From Clostridiales bacterium VE202-01 (GTDB lineage: Bacteria; Bacillota_I; Bacilli_A; Erysipelotrichales; Coprobacillaceae), in the NCBI GenBank assembly GCA_000508865.1, contig BAHP02000054.1, positions 1 to 61,039 on the forward strand: a stretch of 61,039 bases of DNA. Reading direction: 5' to 3'. Position numbers and translations under genes: made by a program. Numbering within the stretch: position 1 is the first letter of the stretch; each line of letters starts with the position of its first letter. The notes beneath the pieces are model-generated. The model saw only the letters and a program-made list of their open reading frames with translations, was not told the origin of the DNA and searched no databases. Below are positions 38,434-46,760 of the stretch, piece after piece.

Positions 38434-39051
38434 CTATCTTATAAAATGAGTATGCACACTTTTTTCTTTTTCAGGAAGTCCATATTTTTCTTTCCCTAGT
38501 TGAATACTTTTTATTAAAAACGCCATATTTTTCCCTAGCACCCGCATCGTTTGCAGTCCTTCTGCATCTTTTCTTACATCCTCAGCAGTATATCCATGAA
38601 CACTATTCCAATATTGACTAGAAACAACCGGCATGGAAGAAATTGTAAAATATTTGTTTAATTCATCAAATGTCGCTGAACAACCGCCACGTCTTGCTGA
38701 AACTACAGCTGCGCCAACTTTCATTGTTTTATCACACTGACTACTATAAAACAAACGATCAATAAAAGAAACAAGGGTTCCATTAGCAGAGGCGAAATAA
38801 ACAGGTGACCCTATCACGATACCGTCACATTCTATAAATTTTGCTGCTACATCATTAACACAATCATCAAAAATACACTTTCCTATTTTTTTGCATTGAC
38901 GACATCCGATACAGCCACGAATATCTTTATGTCCTATCTGAATAATTTCTGTATCAATACTTTCAGCATTTAAAATTTTTTCAACTTCTTGAAGTGCTGT
39001 ATATGTACACCCTCTTGCATTTGGACTTCCATTTATTAAAATAACTTTCAT
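38434..39051 (-). CDS. NAD(P)H-dependent oxidoreductase, iron-sulfur-flavoprotein-like
   Basis: 205-aa cytosolic flavodoxin-fold protein. VILINGSPNARGCTYTALQEV (residues 3-23) is the FMN loop. CIGCRQCKKIGKCIFDDC (about 47-64) is a cysteine cluster like that of archaeal-type iron-sulfur flavoproteins and their relatives. IVIGSPVYFASANGTLVSFIDRLF follows, and SARRGGC (about 118-124). It should take electrons from NAD(P)H or ferredoxin. The ATG overlaps the stop of a small membrane peptide (TAATG), and the DUF4405 and flavodoxin lipoprotein genes are upstream. A broken paralogue sits at 40406-40892. Confidence 0.88.
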   Translation of the reverse strand: MKVILINGSPNARGCTYTALQEVEKILNAESIDTEIIQIGHKDIRGCIGCRQCKKIGKCIFDDCVNDVAAKFIECDGIVIGSPVYFASANGTLVSFIDRLFYSSQCDKTMKVGAAVVSARRGGCSATFDELNKYFTISSMPVVSSQYWNSVHGYTAEDVRKDAEGLQTMRVLGKNMAFLIKSIQLGKEKYGLPEKEKSVHTHFIR

Positions 39052-39158
39052 TATTCTTTGCTCCTTCTATCCTTTATTTTTTTAAGTATTATATATCCTA
39101 TTCCTATACATAAAAAACTAATAAAAAGATACTCTTTAATAAAATCAAAAATATTCAT
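39051..39158 (-). CDS. 35-aa single-helix membrane peptide
   Basis: The frame MNIFDFIKEYLFISFLCIGI is followed by a basic tail (KKIKDRRSKE): one helix with a positive-inside C-terminus. The stop overlaps the next ATG (TAATG), which suggests coupling. It lies between DUF4405 and the oxidoreductase, mirroring the small frame at 22270-22368. No strong RBS is visible, so support is positional. It might be an accessory subunit of the DUF4405 protein. Confidence 0.45.
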   Translation of the reverse strand: MNIFDFIKEYLFISFLCIGIGYIILKKIKDRRSKE

Positions 39159-39209
39159 TTCATAATCAAAAAACACAAAACTTCTATTGAAAACATATAC
39201 ATATAGATT

Positions 39210-39674
39210 CTATTTTTTATAAAAAACTAACTGTATATTATAAGATAGCTTTTTAAATTTCTTTTTTATTGGTATGAGAATCACATGCCAATGGAATCCT
39301 AAATGAATAGACATCATAACAAATCCCCAGTATGAAGCAACCATATGAATTCTTCTAGCCAATGAAATCAATCCAAATGAGGAAATAAAGCGAAAAACAT
39401 AATTAGACATCAACATTCCACTTATCCCTAAACACATTATATCTATAAAAAGAAGAACATTTACTAAAGTCATTAATTTTCTCGACATTTGATAACGCCC
39501 TTTTAGGATACCTTGATGCCACTTCCAATTCAATATATGATGAACAATAAAACAAAGAAGAGTAATTGTTCCTAGCAATTCATGTAATTGTTGACCTGTC
39601 AAATGAAAAGCCATCAATAACAATACTAAAACAAACATCATAACATCCAAGCTTCTCATCAATATCCGTTTCAT
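39210..39674 (-). CDS. DUF4405 membrane protein, cytochrome-b-like
   Basis: 154 aa with four predicted membrane helices. Histidines are placed in helices: HLTGQQLHELLG, IVHHILNWKWHQG (about 43-55) and RRIHMVASYWGFVMMSIHLGFHW (about 107-129). This pattern fits a di-haem b membrane electron carrier similar to cytochrome b561, as suggested for DUF4405; no biochemical role is established. It lies between the flavodoxin lipoprotein (39721-40404) and the small peptide/oxidoreductase, so it is a candidate for moving electrons across the membrane to surface flavodoxins. Confidence 0.82.
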   Translation of the reverse strand: MKRILMRSLDVMMFVLVLLLMAFHLTGQQLHELLGTITLLCFIVHHILNWKWHQGILKGRYQMSRKLMTLVNVLLFIDIMCLGISGMLMSNYVFRFISSFGLISLARRIHMVASYWGFVMMSIHLGFHWHVILIPIKKKFKKLSYNIQLVFYKK

Positions 39675-39720
39675 CTATATCACCACCTATAACTACTCTT
39701 TTAATGAGTAGTTTCTTTAT

Positions 39721-40404
39721 TTATTTTATTTGAAGCTCATCTAACCATTCTTTAACTTCATCATCACAAGATACTACATCATTTCTTGAAATCGATAAGC
39801 CATTTGATACAACTGTTGCATTAGACTGTAAATCAGCAATTACACCAATCGTTCCTGAAAAGCTACTACCACCATGCGTAGTAAAAGGAATAATTGTTTT
39901 ATCAGTAAAATCATATTGTTCTAAAAAAGTATATAATGGCATTGGTAAATCAGCATTCCAGTTAGGATAGCCAATGAAAACTGTATCGTACTCATCAAAA
40001 TTATCAATTTCATTTTTTAATTCCGGTCTTGCATTTTTACTACGTTCTTCATAAGCAAATTCCAATAATGGATCATGTGTTTGGGGATAGCTTTGAACTG
40101 TTTCGATTCTATACAAATCACCACCGCTTTCCTGTTGAATAAGACTGGCAACATATTGAGTATTGCCAACAACACCATTTTCAGTTGCAACACGACTAGC
40201 TGAAGAAACAGTATCTTCCCCATCTGTTTCAGGTACTGAAAAATAAGTTATCAAAATTCTATTTGCTGAAATAGATTTATTATCAGAATCTTGACTCGCT
40301 TGTTTTGTTGTATCTACTGTATTTGATCTTTCATTATTTTGAAAGCATCCAACCAGTGATCCTGCTAATACTATTACTAATAATAACCTAGTGATCTTTT
40401 TCAT
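39721..40404 (-). CDS. Flavodoxin lipoprotein
   Basis: 227 aa from the ATG at 40404, chosen for the GAGGAGG directly in front. Lipoprotein signal LLLVIVLAGSLVGC (Cys19) followed by a Ser/Asp/Asn linker. The flavodoxin domain starts RILITYFSVPETDGED; the GNTQYVASLIQQESGGDLYRIET helix follows after an insert, then YDTVFIGYPNWNADLPMPLYTFLEQYDFTDKTIIPFTTHGGSSFSG in separate conserved strands. The domain should be anchored on the outer face. It is close in layout to 27790-28508 and 46066-46749. Confidence 0.88.
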   Translation of the reverse strand: MKKITRLLLVIVLAGSLVGCFQNNERSNTVDTTKQASQDSDNKSISANRILITYFSVPETDGEDTVSSASRVATENGVVGNTQYVASLIQQESGGDLYRIETVQSYPQTHDPLLEFAYEERSKNARPELKNEIDNFDEYDTVFIGYPNWNADLPMPLYTFLEQYDFTDKTIIPFTTHGGSSFSGTIGVIADLQSNATVVSNGLSISRNDVVSCDDEVKEWLDELQIK

Positions 40405-40405
40405 T

Positions 40406-40892
40406 TTATTCCTCCTCGTATAATATATTTTGACCATATTCATAAGCTGTTTTTAAGCTTGGTGTCCATCAATATCTCCCATTTGCCAAGTGTACACGTC
40501 AATTGATTTTTGCTCCTGATACACAATTCATTAAACCATACATGGTATGTTGATTTCTTATCATCAACAGCTGTCATAATAAAACTCTTTATCTTTTAGC
40601 TGTTGAGGATAAGAAGTTACTAAGATCCTGTTTTAATTAAACATTGATGAATAGAAAGATAAAACGAATACATCCACTTTATTCATTTCTTTTAAGAACA
40701 TTGTCATCTCATTTTCCTAGATACAATGATTTACTTTTTTACAAATATAACAGGCTTTACAAAAATGGATATTTAAATCTTAAAGATAAATTTTTTCACT
40801 TCGTGTCCAGCTTCCTGACCACTTTTTTGAAATTGTTTGCACAATCCGTCTGAATTTCCATTTTTCTAGAACTTGCTGATTAAAATTAACAT
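40406..40892 (-). pseudogene. Broken NAD(P)H oxidoreductase (iron-sulfur-flavoprotein-like)
   Basis: Fragments of a relative of 38434-39051 are recognisable in order: KNGNSDGLCKQF, GQEAGHEVKKIYL, DLNIHFCKACYICKKVNHCI (the cysteine cluster), ENEMTMFLKEMNKVDVFVL, then after a gap TWQMGDIDGH-type residues and TAYEYGQNILYEEE. Stops and frame changes separate them, and the central part (the second flavin loop) is much shortened, so there is a real internal deletion. It lies between two flavodoxin lipoprotein genes in the same orientation. Confidence 0.72.
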
Positions 40893-40915
40893 GTTTTTAT
40901 TCATATCTGCCTCCT

Positions 40916-41497
40916 CTATTCTAACACTCTATCCAACCAGTTAGATATTTCATCATAATCACTGATTCTTAATCCCTCTTTCATATCTGCATGATCTTGA
41001 AGATCATCAAATACATCTAAACTTTCTTCTATACCATCACTGCTGCTTGTACAAAACGGAATAACAGTTTTACCAGTAAAATCAAACTGATGAACAAATG
41101 TATTGATCATTGCTGGGGCTTTTTGCCACCAGATAGGATAACCAATAAAAATAACATCATATTGATCAATACTATCAATAGACAAAGTGATTTCAGGCTG
41201 CTCACCATTGATGATTTCATTTTCAGCTATATCATAAAAATCATTTGGATATGCTTCTTTTCTGGTAATTTCTACCAATTGTCCATCAGTTTGTTTTTGT
41301 ATTTCTTGAGCCGCTTTTTCGGTATTGCCACTATACGAAAAATAAGCAATAAGAATATTTTGATCTGTAACTGTTACCGTTTGTTTTGGATTCTCTGAGG
41401 TTTGATCTTGTTCATTTTGGTTTGTTTGACTACATCCCGCTAGAGTCAGCGTGACAAACACAGCTAATAAAAACGATAATACTTTTTTCATCTTCAA
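40916..41497 (-). CDS. Flavodoxin lipoprotein
   Basis: 193 aa. Signal VLSFLLAVFVTLTLAGC (lipobox, Cys22) and a Gln/Asn/Thr-rich linker precede the domain. ILIAYFSYSGNTEKAAQEIQKQT (about 48-70) keeps the canonical TGNT-like loop (SGNTE) without the insert of the other paralogues. YDVIFIGYPIWWQKAPAMI and PFCTSSSDGIEESLDVF complete the flavin site. First gene of the minus-strand run that continues with the broken oxidoreductase, a second flavodoxin, DUF4405, the small peptide and the oxidoreductase. RBS AGGAGG. Confidence 0.9.
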   Translation of the reverse strand: MKMKKVLSFLLAVFVTLTLAGCSQTNQNEQDQTSENPKQTVTVTDQNILIAYFSYSGNTEKAAQEIQKQTDGQLVEITRKEAYPNDFYDIAENEIINGEQPEITLSIDSIDQYDVIFIGYPIWWQKAPAMINTFVHQFDFTGKTVIPFCTSSSDGIEESLDVFDDLQDHADMKEGLRISDYDEISNWLDRVLE

Positions 41498-41634
41498 TTC
41501 CTCCTAAAAATTCATTTATTGATTCAACAAAAGTCATCTTGTATATTCCAATGATGATCTAAGATTATTTCAATAATGACCGAATTACACTACTAAGATA
41601 AACCCATTCGATAATTACCGATCATTTTTCAATA

Positions 41635-42588
41635 TTAATAGTTATCTTCAACATATATATTTTCAACTAAATAATTTTCTATATAGCTCATTGCTTCTTT
41701 AAAATTATAATCATAAAACCCATGACCAGCTCCTTCAATCACTTTTAATTGAGCAGATAAATAAATATTCTCTGCTTTTTTTGAATAAGATAGCGGTACA
41801 ATATTGTCAGCGTCGCCATGAATAATGAGAACATCATTGTTATAAGAAGATATTTCATCATAAACATCATAATTCAACAATTTTTCAAAATAACCTTTTC
41901 CTACACTCATCCATAGATGATAATAATTATCTGGAATATCATCGATACTCTTGAACAAAGCTTGCGCCTGATCCACTAACACAAAAGCTGGATACAGAAG
42001 CATCATTCCTCTAATAATTTCTGGATTTTTAGCTGCTGTTATGGCAGATACAACACCACCCTGACTAGAACCCAACAAAAAAATATTATCTTTATCCACA
42101 AAATCAAGTTCTTGAATCATTTTAATAACAGCTTCCAAATCTTTCTGTTCTGTAAATATTGACATTTCCAATGTTGATTCATCACTCCTGCTTAATGGGC
42201 TACCACCACAAAAATCAAAACAATAAGCTCCATAGCCTAATTTTACAAGTTCCTTAGCATACTGAACACCATCTTCATGATAACCGCCAAGACCATGACA
42301 ATAAATAATTATTGGCACTTTCTTATCAATATATCGAGGCATATACAATTCACCATATATTTGTTGACTATCCCTACTTACATATAATTCCTGCATAACA
42401 TATGATTGATCTGTAAGAATGGTCATTTTGTTATTCTTCTTTTCATCTACTAATTCATTATTTTGAACATTACATCCCAAAAATGAACATACTAATAAAA
42501 CAAATAGAACTCTTAGATATTTCTTTCCCTTTGTTTTATCATCACTATAAGCATTCTTTAAGGATTTCAAAGATTTCATCTCTTTCAA
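41635..42588 (-). CDS. Alpha/beta-hydrolase lipoprotein
   Basis: 317 aa. The membrane signal YLRVLFVLLVCSFLGC ends in a lipobox; the N-terminus before it is unusually long and overlaps the end of the Fe-ADH gene by 44 bases, so the true start may be further in. Serine hydrolase triad: LGSSQGGVVSAI (Ser about 172), IIHGDADNIVPLSYS (Asp) and EGAGHGFYD (His). PIIIYCHGLGGYHEDG is the oxyanion loop. It is the last gene of the CMD-flavodoxin-Fe-ADH-hydrolase operon. Confidence 0.85.
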   Translation of the reverse strand: MKEMKSLKSLKNAYSDDKTKGKKYLRVLFVLLVCSFLGCNVQNNELVDEKKNNKMTILTDQSYVMQELYVSRDSQQIYGELYMPRYIDKKVPIIIYCHGLGGYHEDGVQYAKELVKLGYGAYCFDFCGGSPLSRSDESTLEMSIFTEQKDLEAVIKMIQELDFVDKDNIFLLGSSQGGVVSAITAAKNPEIIRGMMLLYPAFVLVDQAQALFKSIDDIPDNYYHLWMSVGKGYFEKLLNYDVYDEISSYNNDVLIIHGDADNIVPLSYSKKAENIYLSAQLKVIEGAGHGFYDYNFKEAMSYIENYLVENIYVEDNY

Positions 42589-43720
42589 ATTTCTTTACAC
42601 ATCCAGCTGTTAAATTGCAGGTATCTGCAACATTTCTCAAAATATTCTCATCTGTGATCTTCATCTCAGTTAATGTAGTTGGTAGTCCCATATCTTTAAT
42701 AAATGATGCCATCGCTTCAATACCTGCTAATGCTATATCTTCAACTGTTTTATCAACTGAATCAACATGCCAAACTTCTTTAGCTAATCTTACAAATTGA
42801 TTTAATCCTTCTTTGTACATGTGGCGGTATAATACCGGATGAATAACCGCAAGTCCCTGTCCATGATTACAATCTGTATAAGCTCCTAACTGATGTTCTA
42901 TTTGATGTGCCTGAAAATCAGTAACCTTACCAATTTTTAAAATACCATTTTCTGCCATAGCAGAAGCCCACATCAATTCACTTCTTGCGTCCATATCATA
43001 GGCATCAATTAATAGTTTCTTCATATTTTCAATGACAACTCTCATGATAGATTCATTGATTTGATCAGATAAATTAGGAATTCTAGGAGTTCCTAAATAC
43101 GTCTCCATACAATGACTTAATGTATCGAATGCCCCTGAGATGACCTGTTTCATTGGTAATGATTTGGTATACCAAGGATCTAATATTGCAAAACCTGCTT
43201 GTGTTCCAACAATTGGTCCCTTCCACATTTTTTCTTCATGTGTAATGACTGCTCCAGCATTCATCTCGGCGCCAGTTCCACTCGCTGTAACAATTGCTCC
43301 CATTAAGATACCATCAGTTGGAAATTGTCCGTCTACATATTCCATATTCCAAATATCTTTTTCTAATTTTGCCTGTGCCGAAATAATTTTACAGCAATCA
43401 ATCACAGAGCCTCCACCAACTGCTAAAATAAAATCAACTTTTTTATCTTTAGCAAGTTTAGCTCCTTCCTGTACTTTCTTATATGTAGGATTGGGCATGA
43501 TACCTGAAAAATCTACAACTTCTTTTCCTGCATTTTCTAAGATTTCTTTTATTTCATCATAAATTCCATTCTTTTTTATTGATCCGCCACCATAAGCAAG
43601 CATAACTGTTTTTCCTACTTTTGATAACTCAGTTGGCAAATTTTCCTTAGCTGCATTTTTGCCAAAGTATGTCTTTGTTTTTAATTCATAATTAAATGTA
43701 TTCATCGTTCTAGCCTCCAA
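42545..43720 (-). CDS. Iron-containing alcohol dehydrogenase (BDH/YqhD type)
   Basis: 391 aa, or 386 from the second Met MNTFNYELKTKTYFGKNA, the usual start. MLAYGGGSIKKNGIYDEI (about 39-56) marks the NADPH-dependent butanol dehydrogenase / YqhD branch, and FILAVGGGSVIDCCKII (about 97-113) the nucleotide loop. Metal ligands: Asp and His in GAFDTLSHCME, His in HQIEHQLG and His in CNHGQG. It reduces aldehydes. It lies between a membrane-anchored flavodoxin and a hydrolase lipoprotein in one operon. Confidence 0.92.
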   Translation of the reverse strand: MEARTMNTFNYELKTKTYFGKNAAKENLPTELSKVGKTVMLAYGGGSIKKNGIYDEIKEILENAGKEVVDFSGIMPNPTYKKVQEGAKLAKDKKVDFILAVGGGSVIDCCKIISAQAKLEKDIWNMEYVDGQFPTDGILMGAIVTASGTGAEMNAGAVITHEEKMWKGPIVGTQAGFAILDPWYTKSLPMKQVISGAFDTLSHCMETYLGTPRIPNLSDQINESIMRVVIENMKKLLIDAYDMDARSELMWASAMAENGILKIGKVTDFQAHQIEHQLGAYTDCNHGQGLAVIHPVLYRHMYKEGLNQFVRLAKEVWHVDSVDKTVEDIALAGIEAMASFIKDMGLPTTLTEMKITDENILRNVADTCNLTAGCVKKFERDEIFEILKECL

Positions 43721-44396
43721 TATTTATCTTCTTTAACCATTCATCTATTTCTTTTTCATTTGCCTGTTCCATTCTTAAGCCTTCAAGCACATGAGAATGA
43801 GGGCATATTTTTTGTATTGATTGAACACTTTCATCAATTGATGAACTTGTACTTGTACAAAATGGAATGATCGTTTTTTCACTTAAATCATAGTTTTCCA
43901 AAAATGCATCAACTGCCATGGGTTCTTTGTACCACCAAATAGGATATCCTAAATAAATAACATCATAATCATCTAAATTTTCTGGCACATTTAATAAACT
44001 TGGTTTAATATTTAAATATTTCTCTAACCAGGCTCTTAGAGAGGTAGCAAGAAATGGGGTTCTATAACTTTTTGAAACTTGAATTGAGGATAAATCAGCA
44101 CCTGTCTTTTCTTGAATCATCTTAGCCGCTATTTCTGTATTACCTTCGATGTGATTATTTTTTAAATTTAAACTTGCATGGGTGCTAACGTCAATCTCAT
44201 CATCATACTCTAAAGCATTTGATCTTGAAAAATAGATAATGATCGATCTTGAATCCTTCTCACCTTTAACAATGTTTTGTGTTTCATGATTCAAAGAACT
44301 TCCTGTCATACAATAAATAACGATGCCAACAATTGCCAAAATAACAATACCTAATATAACTAATATCATTTTCCTTCCTCTTTTATACTTCATCAT
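43710..44396 (-). CDS. Membrane-anchored flavodoxin
   Basis: 228 aa. A basic start MMKYKRGRKM and one helix (about 11-31, ILVILGIVILAIVGIVIYCM) anchor the protein. The domain starts SIIIYFSRSNALEYDDEID with a 30-residue insert before EGNTEIAAKMIQEKTGADLSSI. YDVIYLGYPIWWYKEPMAVDAFLENY and PFCTSTSSSIDESVQSI follow. RTPFLATSLRAWLEKYLNIKPSL (about 123-145) replaces the usual YDEL helix and is odd. It overlaps the Fe-ADH start by 11 bases. Confidence 0.87.
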   Translation of the reverse strand: MMKYKRGRKMILVILGIVILAIVGIVIYCMTGSSLNHETQNIVKGEKDSRSIIIYFSRSNALEYDDEIDVSTHASLNLKNNHIEGNTEIAAKMIQEKTGADLSSIQVSKSYRTPFLATSLRAWLEKYLNIKPSLLNVPENLDDYDVIYLGYPIWWYKEPMAVDAFLENYDLSEKTIIPFCTSTSSSIDESVQSIQKICPHSHVLEGLRMEQANEKEIDEWLKKINIGG

Positions 44397-44406
44397 ACTA
44401 TCCCCA

Positions 44407-45144
44407 TTATTTTAATTTTGAAGCTACTTCATCAATAACAGCCATCGCATTTAATGATCGAGGATAGCCAATATAGGGCATACATTGTTCAACAATCTGA
44501 TACAGTTTTTCTTTATCATTTCCTACACCAAAGTTTCCCGCAGTATGTCCTCTTAACTGATTTTCACAACCACCCTGTGCTAAAATAAAACAAAAGGTTA
44601 TCATTTCTCTTTCCTGGTCATTAAGTCCATTTCTCGTATAGTAATCTCCAAAACAATTAGAAGCTAACCAACGATTGATATTTTGTCTTGGTCCCGTATC
44701 TTTTTGTCTATCAGCCATTTGCAAACCAAATAATTCTACTTGTTTTGCAAGCCCTTTTTCAAATCTTGATTCTCTATTTGTTATACTTTGAGCTGGTAAT
44801 GGTAAAGAAATTCCATATTCTTTCATAATTTCGTTCGTCTTTAATAAATAATCAGATACTCTCCCAATACCTAAATAAGCGGCTGCTTGATAAACAGTTT
44901 CTTTAATAGCAACAGGATCAATATTTGAATCTAATGCTACATGAAGCATATGACAATATTCTTCCATTCCTTGACAGCCTAATAAGACCGATAAAATGCA
45001 TAGCATTCTCTCTTTCTCTGATAAATTACCAACATTTAGGACTTCTTCTTGTAAAAAGTTTTTAATAATATCTACAAATTCTGGATCAGTAGCCATAAAT
45101 TTACTATTAATCTTATTAAATAATTGTGTTTTTTGTTTTTCCAT
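44407..45144 (-). CDS. Carboxymuconolactone decarboxylase-family protein, two CMD units
   Basis: 245-aa helical protein with two CMD/AhpD-like repeats (about residues 30-115 and 150-240). The first has LSVLLGCQGMEEYCHMLHVAL with Cys and His where AhpD-type enzymes carry catalytic residues; the second has ITFCFILAQGGCENQLRGHTAGN. CMD-fold proteins include decarboxylases and peroxide-related thiol enzymes, and the chemistry cannot be told from sequence. It is first in the operon with flavodoxin, Fe-ADH and hydrolase, under a MerR-type promoter with a distinct dyad. Confidence 0.85.
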   Translation of the reverse strand: MEKQKTQLFNKINSKFMATDPEFVDIIKNFLQEEVLNVGNLSEKERMLCILSVLLGCQGMEEYCHMLHVALDSNIDPVAIKETVYQAAAYLGIGRVSDYLLKTNEIMKEYGISLPLPAQSITNRESRFEKGLAKQVELFGLQMADRQKDTGPRQNINRWLASNCFGDYYTRNGLNDQEREMITFCFILAQGGCENQLRGHTAGNFGVGNDKEKLYQIVEQCMPYIGYPRSLNAMAVIDEVASKLK

Positions 45145-45181
45145 ATTTACCTCCTTAATTTCCTTTCTTTACTACAATGCA

Positions 45182-45212
45182 ATTGTATCAACCGGTTGTA
45201 AGAACCGGTCAA
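45182..45212 (-). promoter_or_regulatory. MerR-type promoter of the CMD operon
   Basis: Minus strand TTGACC (45212-45207), 19-base spacer, TACAAT (45187-45182). The spacer holds the perfect dyad ACCGGTT-N5-AACCGGT (45191-45209), different from the GTTACAC motif of the merR promoters, so another MerR-type regulator is expected. Confidence 0.8.
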
Positions 45213-45384
45213 GAGCTATTTTAAATTTTTTTAAATTTCATTTACACAATGAAATAAATCAACACAACTATAAAAAACTTATATAGTTTGATTTATAAAA
45301 AAATATTGATCATAAAAATCAGCAACAAGATCTTTACAAAAGTTTTACATAGTTAAATCAGACACTAAAATTATCTTTAATGTA

Positions 45385-45424
45385 ACAAAAGATGAAGATT
45401 AATTATAAATTCTTCATCTTTTAA
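45385..45424 (-). terminator. Terminator of the flavodoxin cluster
   Basis: A 12-bp stem AAAAGATGAAGA (45387-45398) with its complement (45411-45422) and a minus-strand T-rich tail; arms identical to those at 38233-38268. Confidence 0.75.
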
Positions 45425-45439
45425 ATTAAAATATGCTAT

Positions 45440-46034
45440 TTATGTAGATGTATATACTGTTGTTAACCACCCATCAATAAAATAAGTAATCTCCTCAGTT
45501 TCAGAAATTTCATCACCATTAAAACCTAAACCAGGTAAAATATCTGCTCCTTGTATATATGATTGAATCGTACTTTCAAATAAATCATGATCCATTCCTC
45601 CTACAATAAGGGGCTACATCTAATCCAGAGAAATCATATTGCTCCAAAAAATTTATCATTGATTCACTAGGTTGATTATCTATTACTTCATTTCCTAATA
45701 ATATCAAATCATAATTTTCTATTTGATAGTTTTCAGTACAACTAATTTCACAAATATCACATACTATTTTTTCTTGTATCATGGAATTAAAAGTCTCAAG
45801 AAAACCACAAGCGCCATCATGCAAAATCAAAATATTTCTTTCATTTTCAAATATGATATTAGATTCTGCTTTGGATATTTTTTGAGTATTCAAGACACAA
45901 GCTGACTCGTACTGTTCTTTATTTTCAAAAGAAGTCACATCATATTTTAATAATATAAATCCTTGAATAATAACTGTAGTAAAAACAACTAACCTAAATA
46001 CCATATCTCTTTTTAGAAATTTCTTTTTCATCAA
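45440..46034 (-). pseudogene. Degenerate membrane-anchored flavodoxin
   Basis: An N-terminal helix (MVFRLVVFTTVIIQGFILL) is followed by a flavodoxin-like domain in which the FMN loop has become NILILHDGACGFLETFNSM, so the TGNT motif is gone. YDLILLGNEVIDNQPSESMINFLEQYDFSGLDVAP aligns with the paralogues but lacks YPIWW. At about 45609 an extra base (GCCCCTTATTG for GCCCCTATTG) ends the frame as PYCRRNGS; removing it restores VGGMDHDLFE ... FIDGWLTTVYTST and a 197-aa protein. Flavin binding is unlikely even if repaired. Confidence 0.65.
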
Positions 46035-46065
46035 CGTTTCCTCATACTAAATAACATCTAGAAAA

Positions 46066-46749
46066 TTACTGACTAACTTCATTGATCCATTCGCTGATTT
46101 CTTCTCGATCATTTTGAACACTGCTGCCACTTGTTGTATATCCATCTAAAACCGTAGCATTTGGACACAAGTCCTCTATCTCACTTATTGCATCAGAAAA
46201 TCCTGAACCACCTGATGTATTAAAAGGAATTATTATTTTACCTGAAAAATCATATTCTTCTAAAAATGTATAAAGAGGCATTGGCATCCCATACCACCAG
46301 TTAGGAAAACCTAAATAGATAACATCATAACTATCAAAATCTTCAACATGTGATGCTAAAGCTGGACGTGCGTTTTTATTTCTTTCACCTTGCTGTTGAT
46401 CAACTAACTCATCATAATCAGCTGAATATTTTGTTTGTGTCTCAATAAGAAATTTATCTCCACCTGTCTGTTCAACAATAACATTAGCGATATATTCGGT
46501 ACTTCCAATAAGTGTATCACCATCTACGATCACACTTGCTGATGAAGAAGTATCAACATCACTAGGAAAATCAGTATTACCTACTCTTGAAAAATAGGCA
46601 ACAAGAATTTTTTGATCTTTTTCTGTTTGGTTACTTGTAATTTCTTCAGTTTGCTTTGTATCATCCTGTGATGATGAAGCATCTTCATTTTGGGTATTTT
46701 GACATCCGACCAACATCAATACCATAAGAATCATTAAAATCTTTTTCAT
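46066..46749 (-). CDS. Flavodoxin lipoprotein
   Basis: 227 aa. Signal ILMILMVLMLVGC (Cys16) and a Ser/Asp/Thr linker. The domain begins ILVAYFSRVGNTDFPSDVD, then an insert with VDGDTLIGSTEYIANVIVEQTGG, the layout of Pfam Flavodoxin_4-like proteins. YDVIYLGFPNWWYGMPMPLYTFLEEYDFSGKIIIPFNTSGGSGFSD in separate strands forms the flavin pocket. The two cysteines of the mature part are few, so no Fe-S site is expected. Downstream neighbour of the flavodoxin-cyclophilin fusion, 11 bases apart. Confidence 0.9.
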   Translation of the reverse strand: MKKILMILMVLMLVGCQNTQNEDASSSQDDTKQTEEITSNQTEKDQKILVAYFSRVGNTDFPSDVDTSSSASVIVDGDTLIGSTEYIANVIVEQTGGDKFLIETQTKYSADYDELVDQQQGERNKNARPALASHVEDFDSYDVIYLGFPNWWYGMPMPLYTFLEEYDFSGKIIIPFNTSGGSGFSDAISEIEDLCPNATVLDGYTTSGSSVQNDREEISEWINEVSQ

Positions 46750-46760
46750 TATTTATCCTC

